A program made the translations under genes and the position numbers. This document shows positions 1 through 7,930 of a DNA stretch of 64,000 bases, piece by piece. The stretch's first letter is position 1, and each line of letters opens with the position of its first letter. Origin of the DNA: Aedoeadaptatus coxii (GTDB lineage: Bacteria > Bacillota > Clostridia > Tissierellales > Peptoniphilaceae); contig NZ_KQ960182.1 in the NCBI RefSeq assembly GCF_001553115.1, positions 1 through 64,000 of the forward strand, written 5' to 3'. Under the pieces are notes generated by a model, which was not told the origin of the DNA, did not search any database, and was given only the letters and a program-made list of their open reading frames with translations.

Positions 1-14
1 ATTTTTTGTTGCAC

Positions 15-101
15 TTAGATTGTAAATTCAAGTTCAAAAAGAGCCTTTTCTTCTTCAGTTAGTTTAATTTCAAGTCTTTCGTTTCTTATTCTATTTGCCA
101 T
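15..101 (-). pseudogene. Truncated MobC-like mobilisation protein remnant
   Basis: A 28-codon reading frame starts at an ATG behind a good GGAGG site. It begins MANRIRNERLEIKLTEEEK, which I recognise as the amino terminus of the MobC-type relaxosome proteins of Firmicutes conjugative elements; these normally exceed 100 residues. The frame stops soon after residue 22 of the family-like part, so the gene is broken by frameshift or deletion, and the rest of it is not seen before the window edge. MobC proteins help the relaxase at the transfer origin. With the palindromes just upstream, this marks the left part of a former mobile element. Assignment rests on remembered family sequence, not on a search. 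Confidence 0.6.
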
Positions 102-130
102 AGTTAGTTCCTCCTTTGAATGTATTTCGG

Positions 131-235
131 GGTCTTAGGGTTCTCCCTAACAAGCTAAAATTTGATAAAAAAAGAAGCAGATCCCCAAGGGCTGCTTCGT
201 CAATTTTTCCGTAAGTGTCCGTACACTTACTGTGC
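131..235. other. Palindrome-rich region upstream of mobC, possible transfer origin
   Basis: Three inverted repeats are packed into about 100 bases upstream of the mobC remnant: TTAGGG-4-CCCTAA at 135-150, GAAGCAG-11-CTGCTTC at 174-198 and a perfect GTAAGTGT-4-ACACTTAC at 211-230. Such hairpins beside mobC are typical of oriT regions. The middle one could instead act as a terminator for the AraC gene, which ends at 296 and reads toward it. The oriT reading is inference, because no nick site has been shown. Confidence 0.35.
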
Positions 236-295
236 TTGCTCAAAAGAATAAATTAGATAGCAAGCGTTAAGCACACACTGAATTCTAATATTAGG

Positions 296-1267
296 TTATG
301 TAATCGTACTTCTATATTTACTTGGTGTGATTCCATAAGTTGATTTGAATATTTTAGCAAAATGTCCTGTGTGTGTATAGCCAACTTTTTCTGCTATCGT
401 AGATATTTTATACTCAGGATTTTTCAGCAATAATAATGCCTTATTAAGCCTTAATTCTTTTAAGTACTCGTAGGGAGGAACACCGTAGTATTTGCGAAAA
501 GCTAATTGAAATCGTGCAGGACTCATTAAAGCAATTTTAGAGAGTTCAAGTCCGTCAATATGAACCGATAAATCTTTTTTCATAGCCGATACAGCCCTTT
601 TCAGATTTTGCTTATCTTTTTTAGTTAAGACAACGGATATATTTTTTTCCTTTTCTTCTAACCCTGTAATTATGATAGATAATAGTTCCATAACTTTGCC
701 TTCCAAATATAAAGGCAAAATCTTTCCTTCGGCTTGGGATTCTCTTATCTGTTGAAATATAAAATTCAACTGCGGAGAATTTTGAGTTTTTAACAAATAA
801 GAATTAAGAATCTTTGCTTTTTCATATTCAAAATCATCATATTTTAATTTTAAGAAAGTATCAAAGTATTCTTTGGTTAGGATTATTTTCGTAAACTTTA
901 CAGGCTTATTTGCCTCACAATAGGTATAAGTTTTCTTTTCTGTATTTAAGTAACAATATATACCTTTTTCTACATTATTTAACTTTCTGCCACCGACTTT
1001 AAATGAACTGCTTTCTGTTTCAAATTGGCTAATCTCTAAATACTTTTCAGATACTTCGGTTATTTTCTCCATTGTTTCATTTGGAGTAAAGTCAGCAATT
1101 AAAATTAGAATTAAACTGCTGTCAAATTTTAGTATGCGAAAAGTACCTTTGCCAAAATGGGGATCTATTTGAAAGATTTGTTTGTTTTCAGTTGATAAAG
1201 TTGGAACAGGAATAAAAGGAGCGTCATGTACTAAGTTTGTTAAATAATCAATAACTGTTCTATCCAT
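296..1267 (-). CDS. AraC family transcriptional regulator
   Basis: About 323 residues. The last 100 carry the AraC double helix-turn-helix: a first reader helix around SPARFQLAFRKYYGVPPYEY, and a second unit around IAEKVGYTHTGHFAKIFKS followed by the family ending YGITPSKYR. The amino-terminal 200 residues have no domain I recognise and probably sense a ligand or metal complex. The gene is divergent from the ABC-Feo operon, the classic layout for a local activator, as with siderophore-sensing AraC regulators. I chose the ATG at 1267; a TTG one codon upstream is equally close to the GAGGTG ribosome binding site. Its own -10 (TATAAT at 1308-1313 on the minus strand) lies between two direct repeats, which suggests autoregulation. 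Confidence 0.85.
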   Translation of the reverse strand: MDRTVIDYLTNLVHDAPFIPVPTLSTENKQIFQIDPHFGKGTFRILKFDSSLILILIADFTPNETMEKITEVSEKYLEISQFETESSSFKVGGRKLNNVEKGIYCYLNTEKKTYTYCEANKPVKFTKIILTKEYFDTFLKLKYDDFEYEKAKILNSYLLKTQNSPQLNFIFQQIRESQAEGKILPLYLEGKVMELLSIIITGLEEKEKNISVVLTKKDKQNLKRAVSAMKKDLSVHIDGLELSKIALMSPARFQLAFRKYYGVPPYEYLKELRLNKALLLLKNPEYKISTIAEKVGYTHTGHFAKIFKSTYGITPSKYRSTIT

Positions 1268-1291
1268 CAATTCTGCTCACCTCTTTTAATA

Positions 1292-1330
1292 TCACAAATT
1301 TATTTAATTATATCTCAAATTTATAAAATT
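1292..1330. promoter_or_regulatory. Tandem direct repeats, probable AraC regulator binding site
   Basis: An 18-base motif containing CAAATTTAT occurs at 1292-1309 and again at 1313-1330, matching at 15 of 18 positions. The copies start 21 bases apart, two helical turns, as expected for AraC-type half-sites on one DNA face. They overlap the likely -10 of the araC gene and lie about 95 bases upstream of the -10 of the divergent operon. Function is inferred. Confidence 0.45.
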
Positions 1331-1424
1331 GAAAATAGAAATACTGATGAAAAGCTTACAAATAAAGGGATTACAAGGAATACCGAAATTCATGGTTAGA
1401 TTTTTAGTTATAAAAAATTAGCTT

Positions 1425-1457
1425 TATAATAAGTGTAGTTAGTTAGATATAGCTAAC
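1425..1457 (+). promoter_or_regulatory. Candidate promoter and short palindrome of the ABC-Feo operon
   Basis: A consensus -10 (TATAAT, 1425-1430) has no good -35 at the right distance, which fits an activator-dependent promoter. Just downstream lies GTTAG-6-CTAAC (1442-1457), a short inverted repeat in the leader that could be an operator. The ribosome binding site AAAGGAG precedes the ATG at 1484. Confidence 0.4.
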
Positions 1458-1483
1458 GGTCAGGAAAGGAGATGGAATAACTA

Positions 1484-3250
1484 ATGGAAAAAAAGAAGAC
1501 AGGGATATCTTATGTATTCCAATTAGCAAAAGATGAGAGAAAAAAGCTACATTTAGGAATGTTTTTATCTGTCATTTCTGCGGCTTTATCATTAGTTCCT
1601 TATTTTGTAGTTTATAAGATATTACTAATGATATTCCAGAAAAATATTTCGTATACAGAAATTTTAATGTGGGCAGGTATAGGAATTATAAGTGCTGTTT
1701 TGCAAGCAATACTAATGTCCTTTGCGGGCATTTTATCTCATACAGCAGCTTTTAACACAATACACAGAATTAAGCTGAAAGTTGTAAATCATATTTCAAA
1801 ATTTAATTTGGGATTCTTTCAAGAGCATGCCCCCGGAGAAATTAAAACATTGTTGTTTGATGATGTAGATAGAGTTGAAAATTTTTTGGCTCATAGCACT
1901 TTGGAATTAGCTCAGGTAGCAGTTGTTCCGGTTATTATGTTCATTTTCATGTTGAAATTAAATTGGATGATGGCACTTGTTATGCTTATTCCTATGATTT
2001 TGGGATTAGGAATTCCTATGATGCTAATGAAAAATTATCCGGATATGTCAACGGAGCTATCCGAAGATATTGCTGATTTAAATGCTTCGGCAAACGAATT
2101 TATAAAGGCTATGCCTGTAATAAAAATGTATCATTTAACAGCAGAAAAATTTGAACAATATAGAAGCTCATTGAATGCGTATATTACTTGTTGGAAAAAG
2201 ATGTGTATGAGTTCTTGCTATCCTTTATCAATAACTTTAGTGGTTTTGGATTCAGCAATCTTATTTACATTGCCGTTCGGAGGATATTTCTTTTTGAGAA
2301 ATTCTTTATCAGCAACATCCTATTTGCTATTTATTATGCTTACAATGTGCTTTTTTGTTTCGTTCTTAAATATGGTAACAATCTTTATGCAATCTATGGA
2401 GCTTGGAAGTGGATTGGATAACATAAAAAAAATAATGGATATGGATGAATTGAAAGACGGAACAAAAATCATAAACAAGAATGAGTGTATGAAAATAGAT
2501 TTTAAAGACGTTACTTTCAGTTATGACGATGAAGAAACAAAAAATAAAGCATTACAACATATAAATTTATCCTTAAAACCGAATACAATAAATGCTTTTG
2601 TGGGACCTTCCGGTGCAGGCAAGACAACTGCTGCACAATTGATTGGGAGGTACTGGGATGTAACAAGTGGAGCAATTAAAATTAACGGCATACCGATCAA
2701 TGAATTAAAAATAGATAATTTGATGGATATTACATCATTTGTTTTTCAAGATGTATTTCTTTTGGAGGACACTCTCTATGAGAATATTCGTATGGGAACA
2801 GATGCAGATGAAAATAAGATTATTGAGGCTGCAAAAGCAGCACAAATTCATGACTTTATTATGAGTTTACCGAATGGATATCAGACAAGAATCGGGGATC
2901 AAGGGGTGAAATTGTCAGGTGGACAGCAACAAAGAATCTCAATCGCTAGGGCAATACTCAAAGATTCTCCAATTATTATTTTTGATGAAGCAACTTCCTA
3001 TTCAGATATAGAAAATGAGTACCAGATACAGTTAGCACTTCAAAACTTGTTGAAAAATAAAACAATCATTATGATTGCTCATCGTTTGCATACTATTAAG
3101 AATGCAGATCAAATTGTTGTATTTGATGAAGGGGAAGTCGTAGAGGTTGGAACACATAAAACTCTTTTAGAAAGAAAAGGGGTCTATGAAAGTATGTGGA
3201 ATACATACACAAAAGATTACTTTGGAGAGGGGGTAACTGGAAATGCTTAA
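1484..3250 (+). CDS. ABC half-transporter (membrane-ATPase fusion), first of pair
   Basis: 588 residues in the order of an exporter-fold half-transporter: a six-helix membrane domain (about 20-310), then the ATPase domain. The Walker A motif GPSGAGKTT is near residue 373, followed by the Q-loop, the signature LSGGQQQR, Walker B IIIFDEATS and the switch histidine IAHRLH. The D-loop reads SYSD instead of the usual SALD, a small deviation; the partner has SASLD. It overlaps the next ABC gene by 8 bases, so the two are translated together and probably form a heterodimer. The fold alone suggests drug or lipid export. Because feoAB lies in the same operon, import of an iron-siderophore complex, as for YbtPQ or IrtAB, is the better inference. 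The substrate is unknown. Confidence 0.85.
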   Translation: MEKKKTGISYVFQLAKDERKKLHLGMFLSVISAALSLVPYFVVYKILLMIFQKNISYTEILMWAGIGIISAVLQAILMSFAGILSHTAAFNTIHRIKLKVVNHISKFNLGFFQEHAPGEIKTLLFDDVDRVENFLAHSTLELAQVAVVPVIMFIFMLKLNWMMALVMLIPMILGLGIPMMLMKNYPDMSTELSEDIADLNASANEFIKAMPVIKMYHLTAEKFEQYRSSLNAYITCWKKMCMSSCYPLSITLVVLDSAILFTLPFGGYFFLRNSLSATSYLLFIMLTMCFFVSFLNMVTIFMQSMELGSGLDNIKKIMDMDELKDGTKIINKNECMKIDFKDVTFSYDDEETKNKALQHINLSLKPNTINAFVGPSGAGKTTAAQLIGRYWDVTSGAIKINGIPINELKIDNLMDITSFVFQDVFLLEDTLYENIRMGTDADENKIIEAAKAAQIHDFIMSLPNGYQTRIGDQGVKLSGGQQQRISIARAILKDSPIIIFDEATSYSDIENEYQIQLALQNLLKNKTIIMIAHRLHTIKNADQIVVFDEGEVVEVGTHKTLLERKGVYESMWNTYTKDYFGEGVTGNA

Positions 3251-4991
3251 GATTATTAGAACACTTCTGAAAGATAAAAAAGAAAAATTGTATTTACCGA
3301 TTTTTCTAATGGTTATTGATTCGATAGGAAGCATTGTTTTGTATTTAATGCTCTATTTTACCGTAGTTAGTATATTGCAAAATACATTAACTAAAACCTT
3401 AATCATAGAATATACGGTAATATGTTTCATCAGTATGATTGCAAGGATACTGATTTATAGGCATGCATACTATTTGAGCTTTTCAAGAGGAGCTGAAATG
3501 TGTGGAGATATGCGTTTGGATTTAGCAAATCATTATAGGAGTTTGAGCCTTGGTCATTTCCAAAAAAATAGTAGTGGTTATCTATTATCAACTCTTACAA
3601 AGGATTTGAGTAGTTTTGAACTGATCATAACGCACACTTTACCATCGGTTATTAAAACGGCAGTTACAGCAATATTGATTTTATTAGGCACATTTTTTAT
3701 CGATTGGAAGCTCGCATTATTAGAGTGTTTAGTATTGCTTATCGCATATCCTATGTTGATATGGGGCAACAAATTGATAGAAAAATACGGGGCAAGAAAA
3801 AGAAATTTAAATTCTAAGATGATTTCTATTATTTTAGAGTACATTCAAGGTATGAAAGCGTTTAAGTCAGCTAATATGACAAGTGAACATTTTGAAAGAA
3901 TGATAAATACACTTGAAAATGTTAGAAAGACAAGCGTAAACGCAGAAAAGAAAATGGCGTTACCTACAAGTATGTACTTTATCACAGTTAACTTTTTGCT
4001 TCCGATAGTTCTTCTTATAGGAGGATATTTGCTTATAAATGGTAGTGTTAGAACTGAACAGTTTGTGGCTTTTATGCTTATGAGTTTAGCATTATCTGCA
4101 CTTCTTATTGCCTTTCAACATTCCTATGGACTATTGAAAGATTTGAAATTAGCTGCAAGTAATCTTGAGAAAGCTTATGAAACGAAGCCATTGCCTTATT
4201 CTGAAAATGAAGTTGAATTAGAAAATTTTGATATTCAATTTAAGAATGTAAATTTTTCTTATGATAGAAATAAAACGATTCTGAACAATATTTCTTTTGA
4301 AGCAAAAGAGGGGACTTCTACAGCTTTAATTGGTCCTTCCGGTGGAGGAAAAACTACAATCGCTAATTTGATTGCAAGATTTTGGGATGTAAATAGTGGA
4401 GAAATTATAATTGGTGGAAAAAATATAAAATCCATAAAACCTGATGTGTTGCTTAAATATGTTAGTCAGGTTTTTCAAGATAATGTACTGTTAACCGATA
4501 CTGTTTATAACAATATCAGGGTTGGAAAACCTAATGCAACAAAGGAAGAAGTTTATCAAGCTGCAAAATTAGCTTGTTGCCATGAATTTATTTTGAAAAT
4601 GAAGGATGGATATGAAACGGAAATAAAAGATGGAGGAAGTACATTATCCGGCGGTGAACGACAAAGGATTGCTATTGCAAGAGCGATTCTGAAGGATGCA
4701 CCAATTCTTTTGTTGGATGAATCTACAGCTTCTCTTGATCCTGATAATGAAGCTAAAATCAATAATGCTTTGGAGCATTTAATGCAAGGAAAGACAGTTT
4801 TTGTTATTGCTCACAGATTGAATACCATTAAAAACGCTAATCAAATTATTTTGATAAATAACGGAAGAATTGAAGAACAAGGGAATCATAATGAACTTTA
4901 TGGAAAAAAAGGACATTACTATGAAATGGTAAATACACAGGAAAGAGCGAAAAAGTGGATGATAAAGGAGAATAGTTATGGAGAGGCTTAG
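3243..4991 (+). CDS. ABC half-transporter (membrane-ATPase fusion), second of pair
   Basis: 582 residues, same architecture as the upstream gene: transmembrane domain about residues 18-300, ATPase domain with Walker A GPSGGGKTT near 364, signature LSGGERQR, Walker B LLLDESTASLD and switch IAHRLNT. All catalytic residues are present, so this half is competent for hydrolysis. Its start overlaps the previous stop by 8 bases and its end overlaps feoA by 14 bases. The unbroken translational coupling from ABC to Feo genes argues that the transporter belongs to an iron-uptake module. A multidrug exporter carried with the iron genes remains possible. Confidence 0.85.
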   Translation: MLKIIRTLLKDKKEKLYLPIFLMVIDSIGSIVLYLMLYFTVVSILQNTLTKTLIIEYTVICFISMIARILIYRHAYYLSFSRGAEMCGDMRLDLANHYRSLSLGHFQKNSSGYLLSTLTKDLSSFELIITHTLPSVIKTAVTAILILLGTFFIDWKLALLECLVLLIAYPMLIWGNKLIEKYGARKRNLNSKMISIILEYIQGMKAFKSANMTSEHFERMINTLENVRKTSVNAEKKMALPTSMYFITVNFLLPIVLLIGGYLLINGSVRTEQFVAFMLMSLALSALLIAFQHSYGLLKDLKLAASNLEKAYETKPLPYSENEVELENFDIQFKNVNFSYDRNKTILNNISFEAKEGTSTALIGPSGGGKTTIANLIARFWDVNSGEIIIGGKNIKSIKPDVLLKYVSQVFQDNVLLTDTVYNNIRVGKPNATKEEVYQAAKLACCHEFILKMKDGYETEIKDGGSTLSGGERQRIAIARAILKDAPILLLDESTASLDPDNEAKINNALEHLMQGKTVFVIAHRLNTIKNANQIILINNGRIEEQGNHNELYGKKGHYYEMVNTQERAKKWMIKENSYGEA

Positions 4992-5202
4992 TACTTTGAA
5001 AGAAAAGACAAAAGGTAAAGTTGTTGAAATTATTGGTGATACACATTTTCAAAGCAGAATAATATCTATCGGAATAACTGTCGGAAGCGATGTTGAAGTT
5101 ATCCAGAATTATAAAAAGCAACCTATTCTCATTTATTGCAGAGATACGATGATAGCTGTCAATAAGATAGAGGCGGAGAAAATAATGATGGAGGTACTTT
5201 GA
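4978..5202 (+). CDS. feoA: FeoA family ferrous iron transport accessory protein
   Basis: 74 residues, the usual length of FeoA, a small cytoplasmic SH3-like protein that supports the FeoB ferrous-iron permease. The pattern fits FeoA: a conserved central segment, here FQSRIISIGITVGSDVEVIQ, and a carboxyl end with an RDTMIAVNKIEAEKI stretch resembling the family R-x-S-x-I-A-L-x-x-x-E-A. It starts inside the end of the second ABC gene, behind AAAGGAG, and stops three bases before feoB. Confidence 0.85.
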   Translation: MERLSTLKEKTKGKVVEIIGDTHFQSRIISIGITVGSDVEVIQNYKKQPILIYCRDTMIAVNKIEAEKIMMEVL

Positions 5203-5205
5203 GGT

Positions 5206-7227
5206 ATGAAGAAAATAACGATTGCTTTGTTGGGGCAGCCTAATTCCGGAAAATCAACTTTGTTTAATGGGTTGACAGGCTCAAATCAACATGTTGGAAA
5301 TTGGCCGGGTAAAACCGTTGAGAAAAAAGAAGGTGAGTTTTCATATAAAGGCACTACTTATAAGATTGTAGATTTACCCGGAGCATATGGATTATCAGCA
5401 AATTCAGAGGAAGAAGTTATAACAAGAGAATATATAGAAACCGGGAACGCAGACCTAATTGCTATTATGGCAGATGCTTCACAATTAAATCGAAGTCTAT
5501 TTATGCTCTCTGACTACATTGGAATAAATATTCCGGTTGTCTTAATCATGAACATGATGGATGTTGCTACAAGTCAAGGGAAAAATATAAATATAAAGGG
5601 GTTACAAAAATCCTTGAATATACCTGTCATTCCTATCGTTGCGGCAGATAAAAAGGAATACAAAGAGTTTTATGCTTTTCTGGAGCATTCAGATAGAGGA
5701 AAAATTTTATCTGACGAAAATTTAGAAAGGGCATATGAAAATATTGTTGGAGATAACTATAAGCTATTAAAAAAACATATCCCTGATAAAGGTATAGCTG
5801 TATTTTCAAAGTCGTGGATTATCGGAAAATTATTAGATCAGGATGCAAAAGTAATTGCGTTAGTAAAAGATAATGTTGAAAAAGTCGAATTTGAAGAAAT
5901 AGAGAACGTATTAAAAAGCATAAAAAATGGCAATTTAATAACCGGTAATTGTAAATTTGAATGGATAGATAAACTTATCAATGCAAATGTTATTCAGAAA
6001 AAGAGAGTATTTAAGAGAAGCAAATTTGATCGTATAGCCACAAGTAAAGCTTTCGGAAAACCTATGGCTATCGGAGTTATCATTTTAGGATTAGTTGCTT
6101 CTATGCTCATCGGATTTCCGCTAATGGGGTTATTTGGGTTTGTTATACCTAAAATATCAACATTGTTGGCAAAGGGGCTTGTCGCCATTGGAGTATCAAA
6201 TTGGCTGATTTCACTTTTGTGTGGAGCCGTAATGACTGCAATTACTTTTGCATTGCAAATGGCAAGTTATGTATTGGGAATTAGCTTAGTATTTGGATTC
6301 TTGGAAGATGTAGGATATATGGCAAGAGTTTCCTATGTCTTTGACAACACTATGTCGAAATTAGGATTGCAAGGAAAAGCAATTATGCCGTTCTTGTTAA
6401 GTTTCGGCTGTAATATAGGTGGAATCACAGGAACGAGAGTAATTGATTCATGGGGACAGAGGGTTATGACGATTGCATTATCTTGGGTAGTCCCTTGCGG
6501 GTCAACATGGGGAGTAGTCGGGCTTGTTACAGGAACATTCTTCGGAAAACAGGCAGTATTTGTGATATTAAGCCTATTTGCAGTTGCTTTTCTACATTTA
6601 CTAATCACATATAGGATTTTCAGAAAATCGCTTTATGAGGGAAGTGAACATTTTGGAATGATTATGGAACTTCCACCATATCACAAGCCACATTGGAAAA
6701 ATTTACTTTCTTCTGTAATGAATAGGATGGGAAATGTACTGAAAAGGGCATTGAGTATCATTATCCTTATTTCTGTTATATTTTGGATTCTTGCCTATAC
6801 GCCTGATGGAAATATAGCTAACAGCCTTATTTATAAAGTAGGAACATTTATAGAGCCTGTAACAAAATTGTTTGGGTTACCATGGCAATTATTTATGGCT
6901 TTTGTTGCTTCTGCAATGGGAAAAGAATCGGCATTAGGAGTAATGGCATCATTATTTACTTCTTCAGGAATATGGCATGCAGTTGAGGTTAAAGGGACAG
7001 TAGATACCGCTATTCTAAGCAATAATATGTTGACAATGATTTCAAAGCCGGAAGCCTTAGCATTTACTTTTGCCTTTTTCTTCAATATGCCTTGTTTGAT
7101 GGCTCTTGCAGCTACCGCACAAGAAACACATTCAAAAAAATGGACGATAAAAATAGCACTGTATTATATATTATCGGCTCTAATTATATCTTGTGTTGCG
7201 TATCATATTGGACTACTGATTTTTTAA
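5206..7227 (+). CDS. feoB: FeoB ferrous iron transport GTPase/permease
   Basis: 673 residues. The amino-terminal G domain (1-165) has G1 GQPNSGKST, G3 DLPGAYGL and G4 NMMD. A helical spacer leads to the membrane part from about residue 285, with the two repeated gate regions of the family, GFLEDVGYMARVSYVFD and CNIGGITGTR, and the C-terminal FeoB membrane core. FeoB imports Fe(II) across the cytoplasmic membrane of anaerobes. It directly follows feoA and precedes a FeoC-like gene, so a complete feoABC set is present. The second residue of G1 is Q rather than the common N, a minor change. The gene is intact despite lying in a decayed element. Confidence 0.95.
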   Translation: MKKITIALLGQPNSGKSTLFNGLTGSNQHVGNWPGKTVEKKEGEFSYKGTTYKIVDLPGAYGLSANSEEEVITREYIETGNADLIAIMADASQLNRSLFMLSDYIGINIPVVLIMNMMDVATSQGKNINIKGLQKSLNIPVIPIVAADKKEYKEFYAFLEHSDRGKILSDENLERAYENIVGDNYKLLKKHIPDKGIAVFSKSWIIGKLLDQDAKVIALVKDNVEKVEFEEIENVLKSIKNGNLITGNCKFEWIDKLINANVIQKKRVFKRSKFDRIATSKAFGKPMAIGVIILGLVASMLIGFPLMGLFGFVIPKISTLLAKGLVAIGVSNWLISLLCGAVMTAITFALQMASYVLGISLVFGFLEDVGYMARVSYVFDNTMSKLGLQGKAIMPFLLSFGCNIGGITGTRVIDSWGQRVMTIALSWVVPCGSTWGVVGLVTGTFFGKQAVFVILSLFAVAFLHLLITYRIFRKSLYEGSEHFGMIMELPPYHKPHWKNLLSSVMNRMGNVLKRALSIIILISVIFWILAYTPDGNIANSLIYKVGTFIEPVTKLFGLPWQLFMAFVASAMGKESALGVMASLFTSSGIWHAVEVKGTVDTAILSNNMLTMISKPEALAFTFAFFFNMPCLMALAATAQETHSKKWTIKIALYYILSALIISCVAYHIGLLIF

Positions 7228-7239
7228 GGTGTGATAAGT

Positions 7240-7473
7240 ATGCTTATACAACTATTAGAAGTATTGAAAAAGAAAAAGACTTGCACTTTGCAAGAACTTG
7301 CTGAACTGACAGGTGAGGATTTAGATAGTGTAAAAATGAAAATTGAATATCTCGAAAATAATGGATATTTGGTAAAAACTAAAAGGTCTGCAACAAGTAA
7401 ATGCCAAAGTCAATGTTTGGGATGCTCGAATTGTGTTGTTAATCAAGATGATATTTGGATTGTAAAAGATTGA
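7240..7473 (+). CDS. FeoC-like winged-helix protein with cysteine cluster
   Basis: 77 residues from the ATG at 7240, which sits 8 bases after AAGGTG; a GTG at 7231 would add three residues. The amino half looks like a small winged helix (LQELAELTGEDLDSVKMKIEYL). The carboxyl half has four cysteines in C-x3-C-x2-C-x2-C (residues about 55-65), the arrangement expected for an iron-sulfur cluster in FeoC-type proteins. FeoC proteins regulate feo transcription or protect FeoB from proteolysis. Its place 12 bases after feoB supports the assignment. Confidence 0.7.
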   Translation: MLIQLLEVLKKKKTCTLQELAELTGEDLDSVKMKIEYLENNGYLVKTKRSATSKCQSQCLGCSNCVVNQDDIWIVKD

Positions 7474-7503
7474 TAATAAACGGTAAATAAATGGAGGAAT
7501 AAA

Positions 7504-7617
7504 ATGGGAAAGTCTATATGTTTATTTCAAATAATAAGTCGCAATAAAAATAGCCCTTTTTTCTATAGACTTTATATCTGTCAGTCTTTTCATATACTCA
7601 CTCGTCTAAACAATTAA
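7504..7617 (+). CDS. Short leader-like ORF of 37 codons, unknown
   Basis: An ATG behind a perfect GGAGG (7493-7497) opens a 37-codon frame beginning MGKSICLFQIISRNK. I do not recognise the peptide. A 10-base inverted repeat, AAAGTCTATA at 7509-7518 and TATAGACTTT at 7564-7573, lies inside the frame. A hairpin with a T-run follows at 7654-7694, ahead of the sigma-factor remnant. This resembles a translated leader controlling readthrough, but it may equally be non-coding leader sequence. Confidence 0.3.
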   Translation: MGKSICLFQIISRNKNSPFFYRLYICQSFHILTRLNN

Positions 7618-7652
7618 ATACAATTAAGTAAAGAACGGGTTTCGTTCATTTT

Positions 7653-7694
7653 AGAGGACTTCGTATGCCAAGATGCAGGAGTCCTCCTTTTTTG
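7653..7694 (+). terminator. Intrinsic terminator or attenuator before sigma remnant
   Basis: GAGGACT (7654-7660) pairs with AGTCCTC (7680-7686) around a 19-base loop and is followed by a run of T. It lies between the short ORF and the sigma-factor remnant. It would end Feo operon transcription or act as an attenuator. Confidence 0.65.
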
Positions 7695-7735
7695 TCTGAA
7701 AAACAAACAGATAAAAAAGAAATGGAGGAAACTTT

Positions 7736-7930
7736 ATGGCAAAAGAGTATTACCTTTATGTCGGAGGACAAAAGGTGAAAGTCAGTGAAGATATTTATAA
7801 AGTCTACTGGCGAGAAAAAGAACACGAAAAGTATTTAGAGCAGGTGGACAAGAAAAACCACTTGCTCTTTTTTTCATCATTGATGAATAAGTTGAAAGCA
7901 TTGTCTGGATATCTTTGTTATCGACTTTGA
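7736..7930 (+). pseudogene. Truncated element-type sigma-70 family factor
   Basis: A strong AATGGAGGAAAC site precedes an ATG. The first 47 residues or so (MAKEYYLYVGGQKVKVSED and onward to LLFFSSL) match my memory of the amino terminus of small sigma-70-like factors of Firmicutes integrative elements, usually about 140 residues. After that the sequence diverges into a short unrelated tail and stops at 64 residues, so the sigma-4 DNA-binding region is missing. The break near 7882 is probably a deletion or recombination junction marking the right edge of the mobile-element remnant. Confidence 0.6.

Noticed and set aside
1-7930. Insertion sequence or complete transposon
   Set aside because: No transposase, integrase or terminal inverted repeats are visible; only mobC and sigma fragments remain.
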